Source of the DNA: Amnibacterium setariae
GTDB taxonomy: Bacteria; Actinomycetota; Actinomycetes; Actinomycetales; Microbacteriaceae
DNA: 64,000 bases
Reading direction: 5' to 3'
Assembly: GCF_003581425.1 (NCBI RefSeq)
Contig: NZ_QXTG01000001.1
Coordinates: forward strand, 744,001 to 808,000
The first letter of the stretch is position 1; every line of letters begins with the position of its first letter. Shown here piece after piece: positions 17,170 through 24,925 of the stretch. Position numbers and translations under genes: made by a program. The notes under the pieces were generated by a model, which was given only the letters and a program-made list of their open reading frames with translations, was not told the DNA's origin and did no database searches.

Positions 17170-17325
17170 CGCGCTCACCGTACGGTCCGGCGTGTCGCCG
17201 GGCGGCCCGCATGCAGGCGGTCCCCAGCCCCTTCCCGGCCGGTTCCGGCCTTCGCGCGCGCGATCCGCACCGGGTGCACGCGATGCGTGGCAGCCTTGCG
17301 CTCACTGCGTCGACGAGGAGGCGGG

Positions 17326-18993
17326 ATGGACGCCGATGTGCTGGTGGTCGGGGGCGGGCTCGCGGGGCTCGTCGCCTGCGCGGAGCTGACGGCGGCCGGC
17401 CGCCGCGTGCTGCTCGTGGAGCAGGAGGGCGCGGCGAACCTGGGCGGGCAGGCCTTCTGGTCGTTCGGCGGCCTGTTCCTCGTCGACACCCCCGAGCAGC
17501 GGCGGTGGGGCATCCGCGACTCCCGCGAGCTCGCCTGGCAGGACTGGCGCGGCAGCGCGCAGTGGGACCGCCTCGACGGGGAGGACCGGTGGGCCGCGCG
17601 CTGGGGCGAGGCGTTCGTCGACTTCGCGGCGGGGGAGGAGCGCGCCTGGCTGCTCGAGCAGGGCGTGCGGCTCACGCCGCTCGTCGGCTGGGCGGAGCGC
17701 GGCGACGGTCGCGCCGGCGGGCACGGCAACTCGGTGCCCCGCTTCCACCTCCCGTGGGGCACCGGAACCGGCGTCTCGGGGCCGTTCGCGGCGAAGGCGA
17801 CCGCCGCGGCCGCGGCCGGGCGCCTCGGGTTCCGGTTCCGCCACCGGGTCGACGGCCTGGTCGTCGAGGGCGGCCGGGTCGTCGGCGTGCGCGGCGCGGT
17901 GCTCGCCGCCGACGACGCGCCCCGCGGCGTCGCGACGAACCGGCGCGAGGTCGGGGAGTTCGCGCTGACCGCGCAGGCCGTCGTCATCGCCTCCGGCGGC
18001 ATCGGCGCGGACCACGACCTGGTGCGGGCGATGTGGCCCGAGCGGCTCGGGACGCCGCCCGCGACCATGCTGACCGGCGTGCCCGCGCACGTGGACGGCC
18101 GGATGCTCGCGATCGCGGAGGCGTCCGGCGCCGCGGTCGTGAACAAGGACCGCATGTGGCACTACACGGAGGGCGTCGCGAACTGGGACCCGATCTGGGC
18201 CGGCCACGGCATTCGAATCCTCCCCGGCCCCTCGTCGATGTGGTTCGACGCGCTGGGGCGCCGGCTGCCCGCGCCGGGGCTGCCGGGGCACGACACGCTC
18301 GGCACGCTCCGCCTGCTGCGGACCGACCCGGCGCTGCAGCCCTACGACCACTCCTGGTTCGTCGCGTCGCAGCGGATCGTGGAGAAGGAGTTCGCGCTGT
18401 CGGGCTCGGAGCAGAACCCGGACCTCACGGACCACGACTGGCCGCTGCTGATCCGCACCCGGCTCGGGAAGGGGCCGACGCCGCCGGTCGCCGCGTTCGA
18501 GCAGCACGGCGCGGACTGGGTGGTCGCGGACGACCTGGCCGCCCTCGTCGCCGGGATGAACGGGATCGCGCCGGACGCCCCGCTCGACGGCGCCCTCATC
18601 GAGCGGCAGATCCGGGAGCGGGACGCGGAGCTCACGAACCCGTACTCGAAGGACGCGCAGGTGCAGGCGATCCACAACGGGCGGCGGGCGCGCAGCGACC
18701 GGTTCACCCGCGTCGCGACCCCGCACCGCATCCTCGATCCGGCGAACGGGCCGCTCGTGGCAGTCAAGCTCCACGTGCTGACGCGGAAGACGCTCGGCGG
18801 GATCCAGACCGACCTCGACGGGCGCGCGCTCGGCGCGGACGGGGCGCCCCTGCCGGGCCTGTGGGCCGCGGGGGAGGCCGCGGGCTTCGGCGGCGGCGGC
18901 GCCCACGGATACAACGCGCTCGAGGGCACCTTCCTCGGCGGCTGCCTCTTCACCGGCCGGACCGTCGGCAGGAGCCTCGCCGCCGCGCTCTGA
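17326..18993 (+). CDS. FAD-binding dehydrogenase (KsdD-like / fumarate-reductase flavoprotein family)
   Basis: 555 residues. The N-terminal dinucleotide motif VLVVGGGLAGLVA lies at about 5-17, with the FAD-ribose Glu in LLVEQEG near residue 36, and a C-terminal FAD-binding segment GLWAAGEAAGFGGGGAHGYN. The GG-N-LGGQAFWS stretch matches the 3-ketosteroid-delta1-dehydrogenase-like group often annotated simply as FAD-binding dehydrogenase. The substrate is unknown; steroid catabolism genes are not nearby. AGGAGG precedes the ATG. Followed by degenerate palindrome A2 and then the TetR operon on the same strand. Confidence 0.87.
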   Translation: MDADVLVVGGGLAGLVACAELTAAGRRVLLVEQEGAANLGGQAFWSFGGLFLVDTPEQRRWGIRDSRELAWQDWRGSAQWDRLDGEDRWAARWGEAFVDFAAGEERAWLLEQGVRLTPLVGWAERGDGRAGGHGNSVPRFHLPWGTGTGVSGPFAAKATAAAAAGRLGFRFRHRVDGLVVEGGRVVGVRGAVLAADDAPRGVATNRREVGEFALTAQAVVIASGGIGADHDLVRAMWPERLGTPPATMLTGVPAHVDGRMLAIAEASGAAVVNKDRMWHYTEGVANWDPIWAGHGIRILPGPSSMWFDALGRRLPAPGLPGHDTLGTLRLLRTDPALQPYDHSWFVASQRIVEKEFALSGSEQNPDLTDHDWPLLIRTRLGKGPTPPVAAFEQHGADWVVADDLAALVAGMNGIAPDAPLDGALIERQIRERDAELTNPYSKDAQVQAIHNGRRARSDRFTRVATPHRILDPANGPLVAVKLHVLTRKTLGGIQTDLDGRALGADGAPLPGLWAAGEAAGFGGGGAHGYNALEGTFLGGCLFTGRTVGRSLAAAL

Positions 18994-19016
18994 CCCGCGC
19001 TCCGCGGATGCAGCGA

Positions 19017-19071
19017 TTCCGTTCTGAAGGAGTTCTTCGCGCGCGCCGCCGAGAAGTCCTTCAAAACGGAT
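19017..19071. repeat. Palindromic repeat family A, copy 2 (degenerate)
   Basis: TCCGTTCTGAAGGAGTTCTTCG is matched imperfectly by CGAGAAGTCCTTCAAAACGGA; at least two stem positions are mismatched and the centre is GC-rich. It is the most decayed family A copy. It lies between two + strand units (flavoprotein and TetR operon). Confidence 0.7.
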
Positions 19072-19079
19072 CCCGGCGG

Positions 19080-19113
19080 TACGGTGCATCGACTTGGACG
19101 GGTGTCCAACTCG
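19080..19113 (+). promoter_or_regulatory. Promoter -10 and TetR operator of the 19.1-23.5 kb operon
   Basis: TACGGT at 19080-19085 is a likely -10. Immediately downstream 19090-19113 is an inverted repeat, CGACTTGGAC-GGGT-GTCCAACTCG, nine of ten arm positions paired and the inner TTGGAC/GTCCAA perfect. It sits over the expected transcription start, 17 nt before the TetR GTG, the classical position for an autoregulatory TetR site. Confidence 0.65.
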
Positions 19114-19129
19114 ACGCGGAGGAGGCGCC

Positions 19130-19732
19130 GTGCAGCGGATCGCGGTGGCGGACCGGCGAGCCTCGCTGCTCGCCGCCGCGCTGCGCGTGATCGCCCGGGA
19201 CGGCGTCGCCCGCGCCTCCACCCGCGTCATCGCGGCCGAGGCCGGCATGCCGACCGCGAGCTTCCACTACGTCTTCGCCTCGCACGCCGCGATGCTCGAG
19301 GAGCTCGTCGCCGGGATCCTCGAGGCGCAGGCCGCGGCCGTCGCCGAGGCCGTCGGCGAGGCGGGCACGCTCCACGAGTTCGCGGGCGGCGCGCTGCAGG
19401 GCTGGCTCGACCGCGCTGCGGCCGAGCCCGCGGTCGAGATCGCCCTGCAGGACGTCGTCGCGTTCAGCCGGGCGTCCCCCGACCTGCACCACCTGGCCGC
19501 GACCGTCTACGAGCACTACGCGGCCTCCGTCGCCGGCTTCGTCGCGGCCGCGGAGGAGCGGTTCGGCGTGCGCTGGACGGTGCCGTCGGCGGACGTCGCG
19601 CGCTTCGTGCTCGTGCTGACGGACGGCGTCGCCGCCCGCTGGCTCGTCGACCGCGACGAGGCGGCCGCCCGCCGCGCCCTCGCGCTGGGCACCCGCGCGC
19701 TGCTCGCGCTCGTGCAGGAGCAGCGCCCGTGA
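19130..19732 (+). CDS. TetR/AcrR family transcriptional regulator
   Basis: 200 residues. The N-terminal helix-turn-helix domain spans about 8-55 (LLAAALRVIARDGVARASTRVIAAEAGMPTASFHYVF with the usual TetR recognition helix ending in FHYVF), followed by an all-helical ligand domain. GGAGGA sits 6 nt ahead of the GTG start at 19130, which also places the operator just upstream. It heads a four-gene operon with 4-nt overlaps (MFS, racemase-like, lactone oxidase) and probably represses it; the inducer is presumably a substrate of those genes. Confidence 0.9.
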   Translation: MQRIAVADRRASLLAAALRVIARDGVARASTRVIAAEAGMPTASFHYVFASHAAMLEELVAGILEAQAAAVAEAVGEAGTLHEFAGGALQGWLDRAAAEPAVEIALQDVVAFSRASPDLHHLAATVYEHYAASVAGFVAAAEERFGVRWTVPSADVARFVLVLTDGVAARWLVDRDEAAARRALALGTRALLALVQEQRP

Positions 19733-20964
19733 TCGCGGTCGAGCCGACCGCGCGCGTCGGCGCCCGCTGGATGGCCGGGTTCGCGATCGCGTGGCTCGGC
19801 GTGTGGCTCGGGCAGCTCACCGTGATCCAGCTGCTGCTGCCGACGCAGGTCGCGGACACCGGGGCCGAGCGCGGCTTCGTCGACACCGTCGTGCGGTTCG
19901 GCTGGGTCTCCGCCGTGGCGGGCGTCGCCGCGCTGATCGCGTTCCCGGTCGTCGGCGCGCTGTCGGACGCGACGGTCTCGCGGTTCGGGCGTCGCCGCCC
20001 CTGGATCGCGATCGGCACCGCGATGTTCGCCGCGGGCCTGCTGCTGCTCGGCGTGCAGGACTCCCTCGCCGGCGTCGCGCTCGCGTGGGCGGTCGCCCTC
20101 GCCGGGTTCGCCGCCGTCTCCTCCGCGCTCACCGCGCTGATCGCCGACCAGGTGCCGGTCGCCCAGCGCGGCGTCGTGTCGGCCTGGGTGTCGGTGCCCC
20201 AGGCGGTCGGCACGATCCTCGGGCTGCTGCTGATCGAGGCGCTCGCGCTGCCCCGCGCGGGGTCCTACGCCGTCGTCGCGGTCGTCCTGGTCGCGCTGGT
20301 GCTGCCGCTGCTCGTCACGGTGCCCGACGCCCCGGCCCGGGACGCGCGGCCCCGCCTCCGGCTCGCGCAGATCACCGGGTCGCTCTGGATCGACCCCCGG
20401 ACGCACCCGGACTTCGCGTGGACGCTGGCCGGCCGGCTGCTCGTGAACCTCGGCAACGCCCTCGGGACCAGCCTGCTCCTCTACTTCCTCTCGGAGGGTC
20501 TCGGCGACCGGCACGCGGAGGACGACCTGGTGCCGCTCGTGCTCGTCTACCTGGTCGCGCTCGTCGTGGCGAGCCTGGTCGCCGGGCGGGCCAGCGACCG
20601 GACGGGCCGGCGGCGGGTGTTCGTCGCGGCGGCGGCCGTGCTGCAGGCGGCGGCCGCGGTGCTGCTCGCCGCCGTACCCGCCTACGGCACCGCGCTCGTC
20701 GGCGCGGCGCTGCTCGGAGCGGGCTACGGCGTCTTCCTCGCGGTGGACCAGGCGCTCGCGACGCAGGTGCTGCCGGACCCGGCCGACCGCGGGAAGGACC
20801 TGGGGATCATGAACGTCGCCCTCGCGGTGCCGCAGGCCTTCGGGCCGCTGCTCGGCGCCGCCCTCATCGTCGGGTTCGGCGGCTTCCCGGCGCTGTTCCT
20901 CGGCGCCGGGGTACTGTCCCTGCTCGGCGCGGTCGCCGTGGCGCGGGTGCGGAGCGTCGCATGA
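19729..20964 (+). CDS. MFS transporter (GPH / sugar-cation symporter-like)
   Basis: 411 residues, about 12 membrane segments. The loop 2-3 motif GALSDATVSRFGRRRPWIAIG is very close to that of the glycoside-pentoside-hexuronide and related sucrose symporter groups (G-x-x-SD-x-x-x-SR-x-GRRRP-x-I), and a second copy, AGRASDRTGRRRV, occurs between segments 8 and 9. It likely moves a sugar or sugar-like compound. GTG at 19729 overlaps the tetR stop (GTGA). Its place between tetR and two oxidative enzymes suggests that it imports or exports their substrate. Confidence 0.85.
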   Translation: MIAVEPTARVGARWMAGFAIAWLGVWLGQLTVIQLLLPTQVADTGAERGFVDTVVRFGWVSAVAGVAALIAFPVVGALSDATVSRFGRRRPWIAIGTAMFAAGLLLLGVQDSLAGVALAWAVALAGFAAVSSALTALIADQVPVAQRGVVSAWVSVPQAVGTILGLLLIEALALPRAGSYAVVAVVLVALVLPLLVTVPDAPARDARPRLRLAQITGSLWIDPRTHPDFAWTLAGRLLVNLGNALGTSLLLYFLSEGLGDRHAEDDLVPLVLVYLVALVVASLVAGRASDRTGRRRVFVAAAAVLQAAAAVLLAAVPAYGTALVGAALLGAGYGVFLAVDQALATQVLPDPADRGKDLGIMNVALAVPQAFGPLLGAALIVGFGGFPALFLGAGVLSLLGAVAVARVRSVA

Positions 20965-22181
20965 CGCTCCTCGCACCGTCGGCCGCGACCCCGTGGCTCG
21001 CCCCCGACCGCTTCTGGCCGGGCGTGATCGCCGCCACGGCGGACCTCGACGCCCCGGTCGGCGTGCTCGAGCTCGACGCGCTGGCCTGGAACGCGGCCGA
21101 CCTCGTGCGGCGTGCGGGCGGCACGCCGATCCGGCTCGCCTCCAAGTCCCTCCGCGTCCGGGAGGCGATCGAGGCGGTCCTCGCGCTGCCGGGCTGGCAC
21201 GGCGTGCTGGCCTACTCCCTGCGCGAGGCCCTCCGGCTCGCGACGCGGATCGACGACGTGGTGCTCGGCTACCCGACCGTCGACCGCGGCGCGATCGCGG
21301 CTCTCGCCCGCGACGAGGAGGCGGCCCGGCGCATCACCCTCATGGTCGACTCGGTCGACCAGCTCGACGTCGTCGACGCGGTCGTCCCGCCCGACCGCCG
21401 GCCCGAGCTGCGGGTCGCGATCGACCTCGACATGTCGATCGACCTGCCCGTGCTCGGCCACCTCGGCGTGCGGCGCTCCCCGCTCCGCGACGCCGCCTCG
21501 GCCGTCGCGCTCGGCCGGGAGGTCGCCCGCCGCGCGGGCTTCCGGCTCGTCGGCCTCATGGGCTACGAGGCGCAGATCGCGGGCGTCGTGGACCGCTACG
21601 GCGCGAACCTCGCGCACGAGCGGGTGATCGCCGAGGTGAAGCGGCGCTCCGCCGCCCAGGCCTTCGCGCGCCGCGAGGCGGCGGTCGCCGGCCTGAGCGA
21701 GATCGCCGAGCTCGAGTTCGTGAACGGCGGCGGCACCGGCTCGATCGAGTCGACGATCACCGACTCGTCCGTCACCGAGCTCACCGCGGGCAGCGGCCTC
21801 TTCGCCGGGCACCTGTTCGACCGGTACCGCACGTTCCGCCCGGCGCCCGCCGCCTCCTTCCTCCTGTCGGTCGTGCGCACGCCGCAGACGGGGCTCGCGA
21901 CGGTCGAGGGCGGCGGGTGGATCGCGTCCGGCCCGATCGGGCCCGACCGGCGGCCGCTGCCGGTCTGGCCGCCGCGGCTGGCCTACGAGGCGCGGGAGCA
22001 GGCCGGGGAGGTGCAGACGCCGCTGCGCGGCGGCGCGCTGCGGACCGGCGACCGCGTCGTCCTCCGGCACGCGAAGTCGGGAGAGCCCGCGGAGCGGCTC
22101 GCGGCGTACCGGCTCGTCCGCGGCGGGGTCCGGCAGGGTGAGTGGCCGACCTACCGCGGCGAGGGGATGACGTTCACATGA
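20961..22181 (+). CDS. Alanine racemase N-terminal / D-threonine-aldolase-like PLP enzyme (amino acid deaminase/aldolase)
   Basis: 406 residues with a PLP TIM barrel of the alanine racemase N-terminal type. The PLP lysine is probably K62 in IRLASKSLRVREA; LGYPTVDRG, VAIDLDMSID and NGGGTGS (phosphate-binding, about residue 255) follow in family order. The C-terminal beta domain ends WPTYRGEGMTF. Relatives are annotated amino acid deaminase/aldolase; which amino acid or amino sugar is used is unknown. ATG at 20961 overlaps the MFS stop by 4 nt and the stop overlaps the lactone oxidase start likewise, so the operon is translationally coupled. Confidence 0.83.
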   Translation: MTLLAPSAATPWLAPDRFWPGVIAATADLDAPVGVLELDALAWNAADLVRRAGGTPIRLASKSLRVREAIEAVLALPGWHGVLAYSLREALRLATRIDDVVLGYPTVDRGAIAALARDEEAARRITLMVDSVDQLDVVDAVVPPDRRPELRVAIDLDMSIDLPVLGHLGVRRSPLRDAASAVALGREVARRAGFRLVGLMGYEAQIAGVVDRYGANLAHERVIAEVKRRSAAQAFARREAAVAGLSEIAELEFVNGGGTGSIESTITDSSVTELTAGSGLFAGHLFDRYRTFRPAPAASFLLSVVRTPQTGLATVEGGGWIASGPIGPDRRPLPVWPPRLAYEAREQAGEVQTPLRGGALRTGDRVVLRHAKSGEPAERLAAYRLVRGGVRQGEWPTYRGEGMTFT

Positions 22182-23482
22182 CGGGCACCTGGACGAACTG
22201 GGGCCGCACGAGCCGGTCGACCCCGGCGCGCACGGTGCGGCCGAGGTCCGCGGAGGCCGTCGCCCGGGCGTTCCAGCAGGCGTCCCGCGACGGGCTGACG
22301 GTGCGCCCGGTCGGCTCCGCCCACAGCTTCACCGCGCTGGCCAGGACCGAGGGGGTGCTGCTCGAGACGACCGGGCTGGCCGGCCTGCGCGGCGTCGACC
22401 GCGACGCCGGCCGGATCACGGTCGGCGGCGGCACGACCATCGCGCAGACGGCGCGGCTCGCCGGCCGGTTCGGGCTCGCCCTGTCGAACCTCGGGGACAT
22501 CGACCGGCAGACGATCGCCGGCGCGATCGGCACGGGCACCCACGGCACGGGCGCCGGCTTCGGCCCGATCGCGTCGCAGGTCGTCGCCCTGCAGCTGGTG
22601 ACGCCGGGCGGCGACGTGCTCGACCTCGCCGGCGACGACCCGCTGCTGCCCGCCGCCCGCGTCTCGCTCGGCGCGCTCGGCGTCGTCACCGCGGTGACCC
22701 TGCAGTGCGTGCCCGCCTTCGGGCTCGCGGCGGAGGAGCGGGCGGAGCCGCTCGACGCCGTCGTCGACGGCCTCCTCGACCGCGTCGCCGCGGCGGACCA
22801 CTTCGAGTTCTACTGGTTCCCCGGCACCGACCTCGCGCTGACGAAGACGAACACCCGGGTGCCGCTCGACGCCGTCGGACCGAGCGCCTCCCGGCTCCGG
22901 CGGTTCGTCGACGACGAGGTGCTGTCGAACGGCGTGTTCGAGCTGACCTGCCGGGTCGGGCGGCGCGCGCCGGTGCTCGTGCCGGCGATCAACCGGCTCG
23001 CCGCGCGGACCGTCGCCGAGCGGGACTGGTCGGCGCCGTCGCACGAGGTGTTCACCTCCCCGCGCCGGGTGCGGTTCGCGGAGTCCGAGTGGGCCGTCCC
23101 GCTCGAGCGGCTGCCGGAGGCGTTCGAGGCCTTCCGGTCGGCCCTGCGGCGCAGCCGGCTGCGGATCTCCTTCCCGGTCGAGGTGCGCGCGGCCGCCGCG
23201 GACGACAGCGCCTGGCTCAGCACCTCCGCCGGCCGTGCGACCGGCTACGTGGCGGTGCACTGCTACGCCCGTGACGTGCGCCGCGAGTACTTCCGCATCG
23301 CGGAGCGGGTCTTCGCGGGCTTCGAGGGCCGGCCGCACTGGGGCAAGCTGCACACGCGGGGCGCCGAGCAGCTGCGGGAGCGCTACCCGCGCTTCGACGA
23401 CTTCGTCGCCGTGCGCCGCCGCCTCGACCCGGGCGGGCTGCTGCGGAACCGGCACCTCGACCACGTGCTCGGCCCGCTGTAG
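22178..23482 (+). CDS. D-arabinono-1,4-lactone oxidase family FAD enzyme
   Basis: 434 residues of the vanillyl-alcohol-oxidase fold. The FAD domain shows VRPVGSAHSFTALA at about 43-56 (the HS motif often carries the flavin), TVGGGTTIAQ and GTGTHGTG at about 113-120; the C-terminal ALO domain contains the conserved HWGKLH near residue 390. Such enzymes oxidise aldonolactones or alditols with oxygen. No signal peptide. ATG at 22178 overlaps the previous stop (ATGA). The gene ends with no gap before the stop of the convergent oxidoreductase at 23483. Confidence 0.88.
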   Translation: MTGTWTNWGRTSRSTPARTVRPRSAEAVARAFQQASRDGLTVRPVGSAHSFTALARTEGVLLETTGLAGLRGVDRDAGRITVGGGTTIAQTARLAGRFGLALSNLGDIDRQTIAGAIGTGTHGTGAGFGPIASQVVALQLVTPGGDVLDLAGDDPLLPAARVSLGALGVVTAVTLQCVPAFGLAAEERAEPLDAVVDGLLDRVAAADHFEFYWFPGTDLALTKTNTRVPLDAVGPSASRLRRFVDDEVLSNGVFELTCRVGRRAPVLVPAINRLAARTVAERDWSAPSHEVFTSPRRVRFAESEWAVPLERLPEAFEAFRSALRRSRLRISFPVEVRAAAADDSAWLSTSAGRATGYVAVHCYARDVRREYFRIAERVFAGFEGRPHWGKLHTRGAEQLRERYPRFDDFVAVRRRLDPGGLLRNRHLDHVLGPL

Positions 23483-24433
23483 TCAGGGGACGAGCACGAG
23501 GCGGTCGTCCGTGCTCGCGGTCCACGCGGCCCGCACGTCGCGGAGCGGCACCGCTCGAGCCCGGACGTCGTACCCGCCGGTCGTGATCTCCGTCGCGATC
23601 GCGGGCAGCTCGGCGACGACGTCGCTCGGGGCGACCGACCCCTGCCCGCTGCCGACGAGGCGGAGGTTCATCGCCCGCAGCGCCGCGGAGGGGATCGGCG
23701 ACTCCAGGCCGCCGACCGAGCCGATCTGGACCCAGGTGAGCAGCCGGTCGTCCTCCCGGCGCGCGGGCACGACCGCACGCAGCGCGGTCGCGGTGGTGCC
23801 GCCCCAGACGTAGTCGAGGACGACGTCGAGGTCGCGGCCCGCGGCCGCGAGGCCGGCGCGGACCGCGTCCGGCTCGTCGGACAGCGCGATGACCGCGTCC
23901 GCGCCGAGCGCGGGAAGCCGCTCGAGCTCCTCCCGGTTCCGGCCGGCGGCCGTCACGTGCGCGGCGCCGAGCCGCTTCGCGACCTGCACCGCCAGCCGGC
24001 CCGCGCTGCCGGTCGCGCCGAGCACGAGGACGCGGGCGCCGGCGGTCCGCTCGACCCGGCGGGTCAGGGCGAGCCAGGAGGACATCGCCGGGTTCATCGC
24101 CGCGGCGACGACGACGGGGTCCACGCCGTCGGGGAGCGGCGCGCTGCGGGCGGGGTCGACGAGCGTGCGCTCCGCCATCGACCCCCACGCCGTGCCGGGG
24201 AGGACGAAGTACCGCAGCACGCCCTCGGGGTCGCGGCCGACGCCGTCCACGCCGGGCACGAGCGGCAGCGCGTCGGTGCTCGTGTAGTGCGACCCGTCGG
24301 CCTGGGACCGGACGCGGGGATGGAGGGCCGCGGCCACGACGTCGACGGGCACCTGCCCCTCCTGCGGCTCGGGGAGCGTCACCTCGCGGTAGGCGGGCGG
24401 GGTGCGGAAGTCGTCGACGACGGCGGCGTGCAT
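23483..24433 (-). CDS. Zinc-free MDR-type quinone oxidoreductase
   Basis: 316 residues of the medium-chain dehydrogenase/reductase superfamily. GroES-like N-terminal domain, then a Rossmann domain with VLVLGATGSAGRLAVQVAKRLGA at about 137-159. The zinc-binding Cys/His set is absent, so it belongs with quinone oxidoreductase-like enzymes that reduce enones or quinones with NADPH. The ATG at 24433 has AGAGGA at -7. It is divergent from a marR gene with palindromes between them, so it is probably the MarR target, as is common for quinone- or electrophile-sensing MarR proteins. Confidence 0.87.
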   Translation of the reverse strand: MHAAVVDDFRTPPAYREVTLPEPQEGQVPVDVVAAALHPRVRSQADGSHYTSTDALPLVPGVDGVGRDPEGVLRYFVLPGTAWGSMAERTLVDPARSAPLPDGVDPVVVAAAMNPAMSSWLALTRRVERTAGARVLVLGATGSAGRLAVQVAKRLGAAHVTAAGRNREELERLPALGADAVIALSDEPDAVRAGLAAAGRDLDVVLDYVWGGTTATALRAVVPARREDDRLLTWVQIGSVGGLESPIPSAALRAMNLRLVGSGQGSVAPSDVVAELPAIATEITTGGYDVRARAVPLRDVRAAWTASTDDRLVLVP

Positions 24434-24449
24434 GGGATCCTCTCGGGTA

Positions 24450-24487
24450 TGATTGGGATTCCCAATCAAAGTAGTTTGGAGTCCCAA
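24450..24487. promoter_or_regulatory. MarR operator pair and -10 element in the divergent region
   Basis: TGATTGGGA-T-TCCCAATCA (24450-24468) is a perfect 9-bp-arm palindrome. A weaker copy, TTTGGAGTCCCAA (24475-24487), follows about 22 bp on, ending 2 nt before the marR ATG. TATGAT at 24448-24453, overlapping the first palindrome, is a good + strand -10. The arrangement would let MarR shut both its own gene and the oxidoreductase. Confidence 0.65.
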
Positions 24488-24489
24488 CC

Positions 24490-24915
24490 ATGTCAACCTC
24501 CGAGGAGGACGCCGCGCTGCGCGACGCGCTCGTGCGCATGTCGTTCGAGGTCATGAGCCGCCTGACGCGCGTCGCCGCGGAGGAGGGGATCTCCCTCAGC
24601 CAGCTCCGCGTCCTCGGCGCGCTGCGCGACCGCCGGCCGCGGATGGCCGAGCTGGCGGCCGGGCTCGGGCTCGACCGGTCGAGCGTCACCGGCCTCGTCG
24701 ACCGTGCGCAGCAGCGCGGGCTCGTCGAGCGGACGGCCGAGGAGGGGGACGCCCGGGTCGTGCGCGTCGGGCTGACCGCCGAGGGCCTGCGGGAGGCCGA
24801 GCGCATCGCCGAGCGCGTGTCCGGGCTGCTCGCGGACGCCGTCGTCCCGCTGTCCGCGGACGCCAAGGCGTCGCTGAGCGCGGCGCTCGAGGAGGCCTTC
24901 CCCGTCTCGTTCTGA
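24490..24915 (+). CDS. MarR family transcriptional regulator
   Basis: 141 residues: dimerising helices at both ends and a winged helix-turn-helix in the middle (ISLSQLRVLGALRD, then LAAGLGLDRSSVTGLVDRAQQRGLVER and the wing DARVVRVGLT). The ATG at 24490 is immediately after the second palindrome. It is divergent from the quinone oxidoreductase gene, its probable target. Confidence 0.9.
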   Translation: MSTSEEDAALRDALVRMSFEVMSRLTRVAAEEGISLSQLRVLGALRDRRPRMAELAAGLGLDRSSVTGLVDRAQQRGLVERTAEEGDARVVRVGLTAEGLREAERIAERVSGLLADAVVPLSADAKASLSAALEEAFPVSF

Positions 24916-24925
24916 GACGGTCCGG

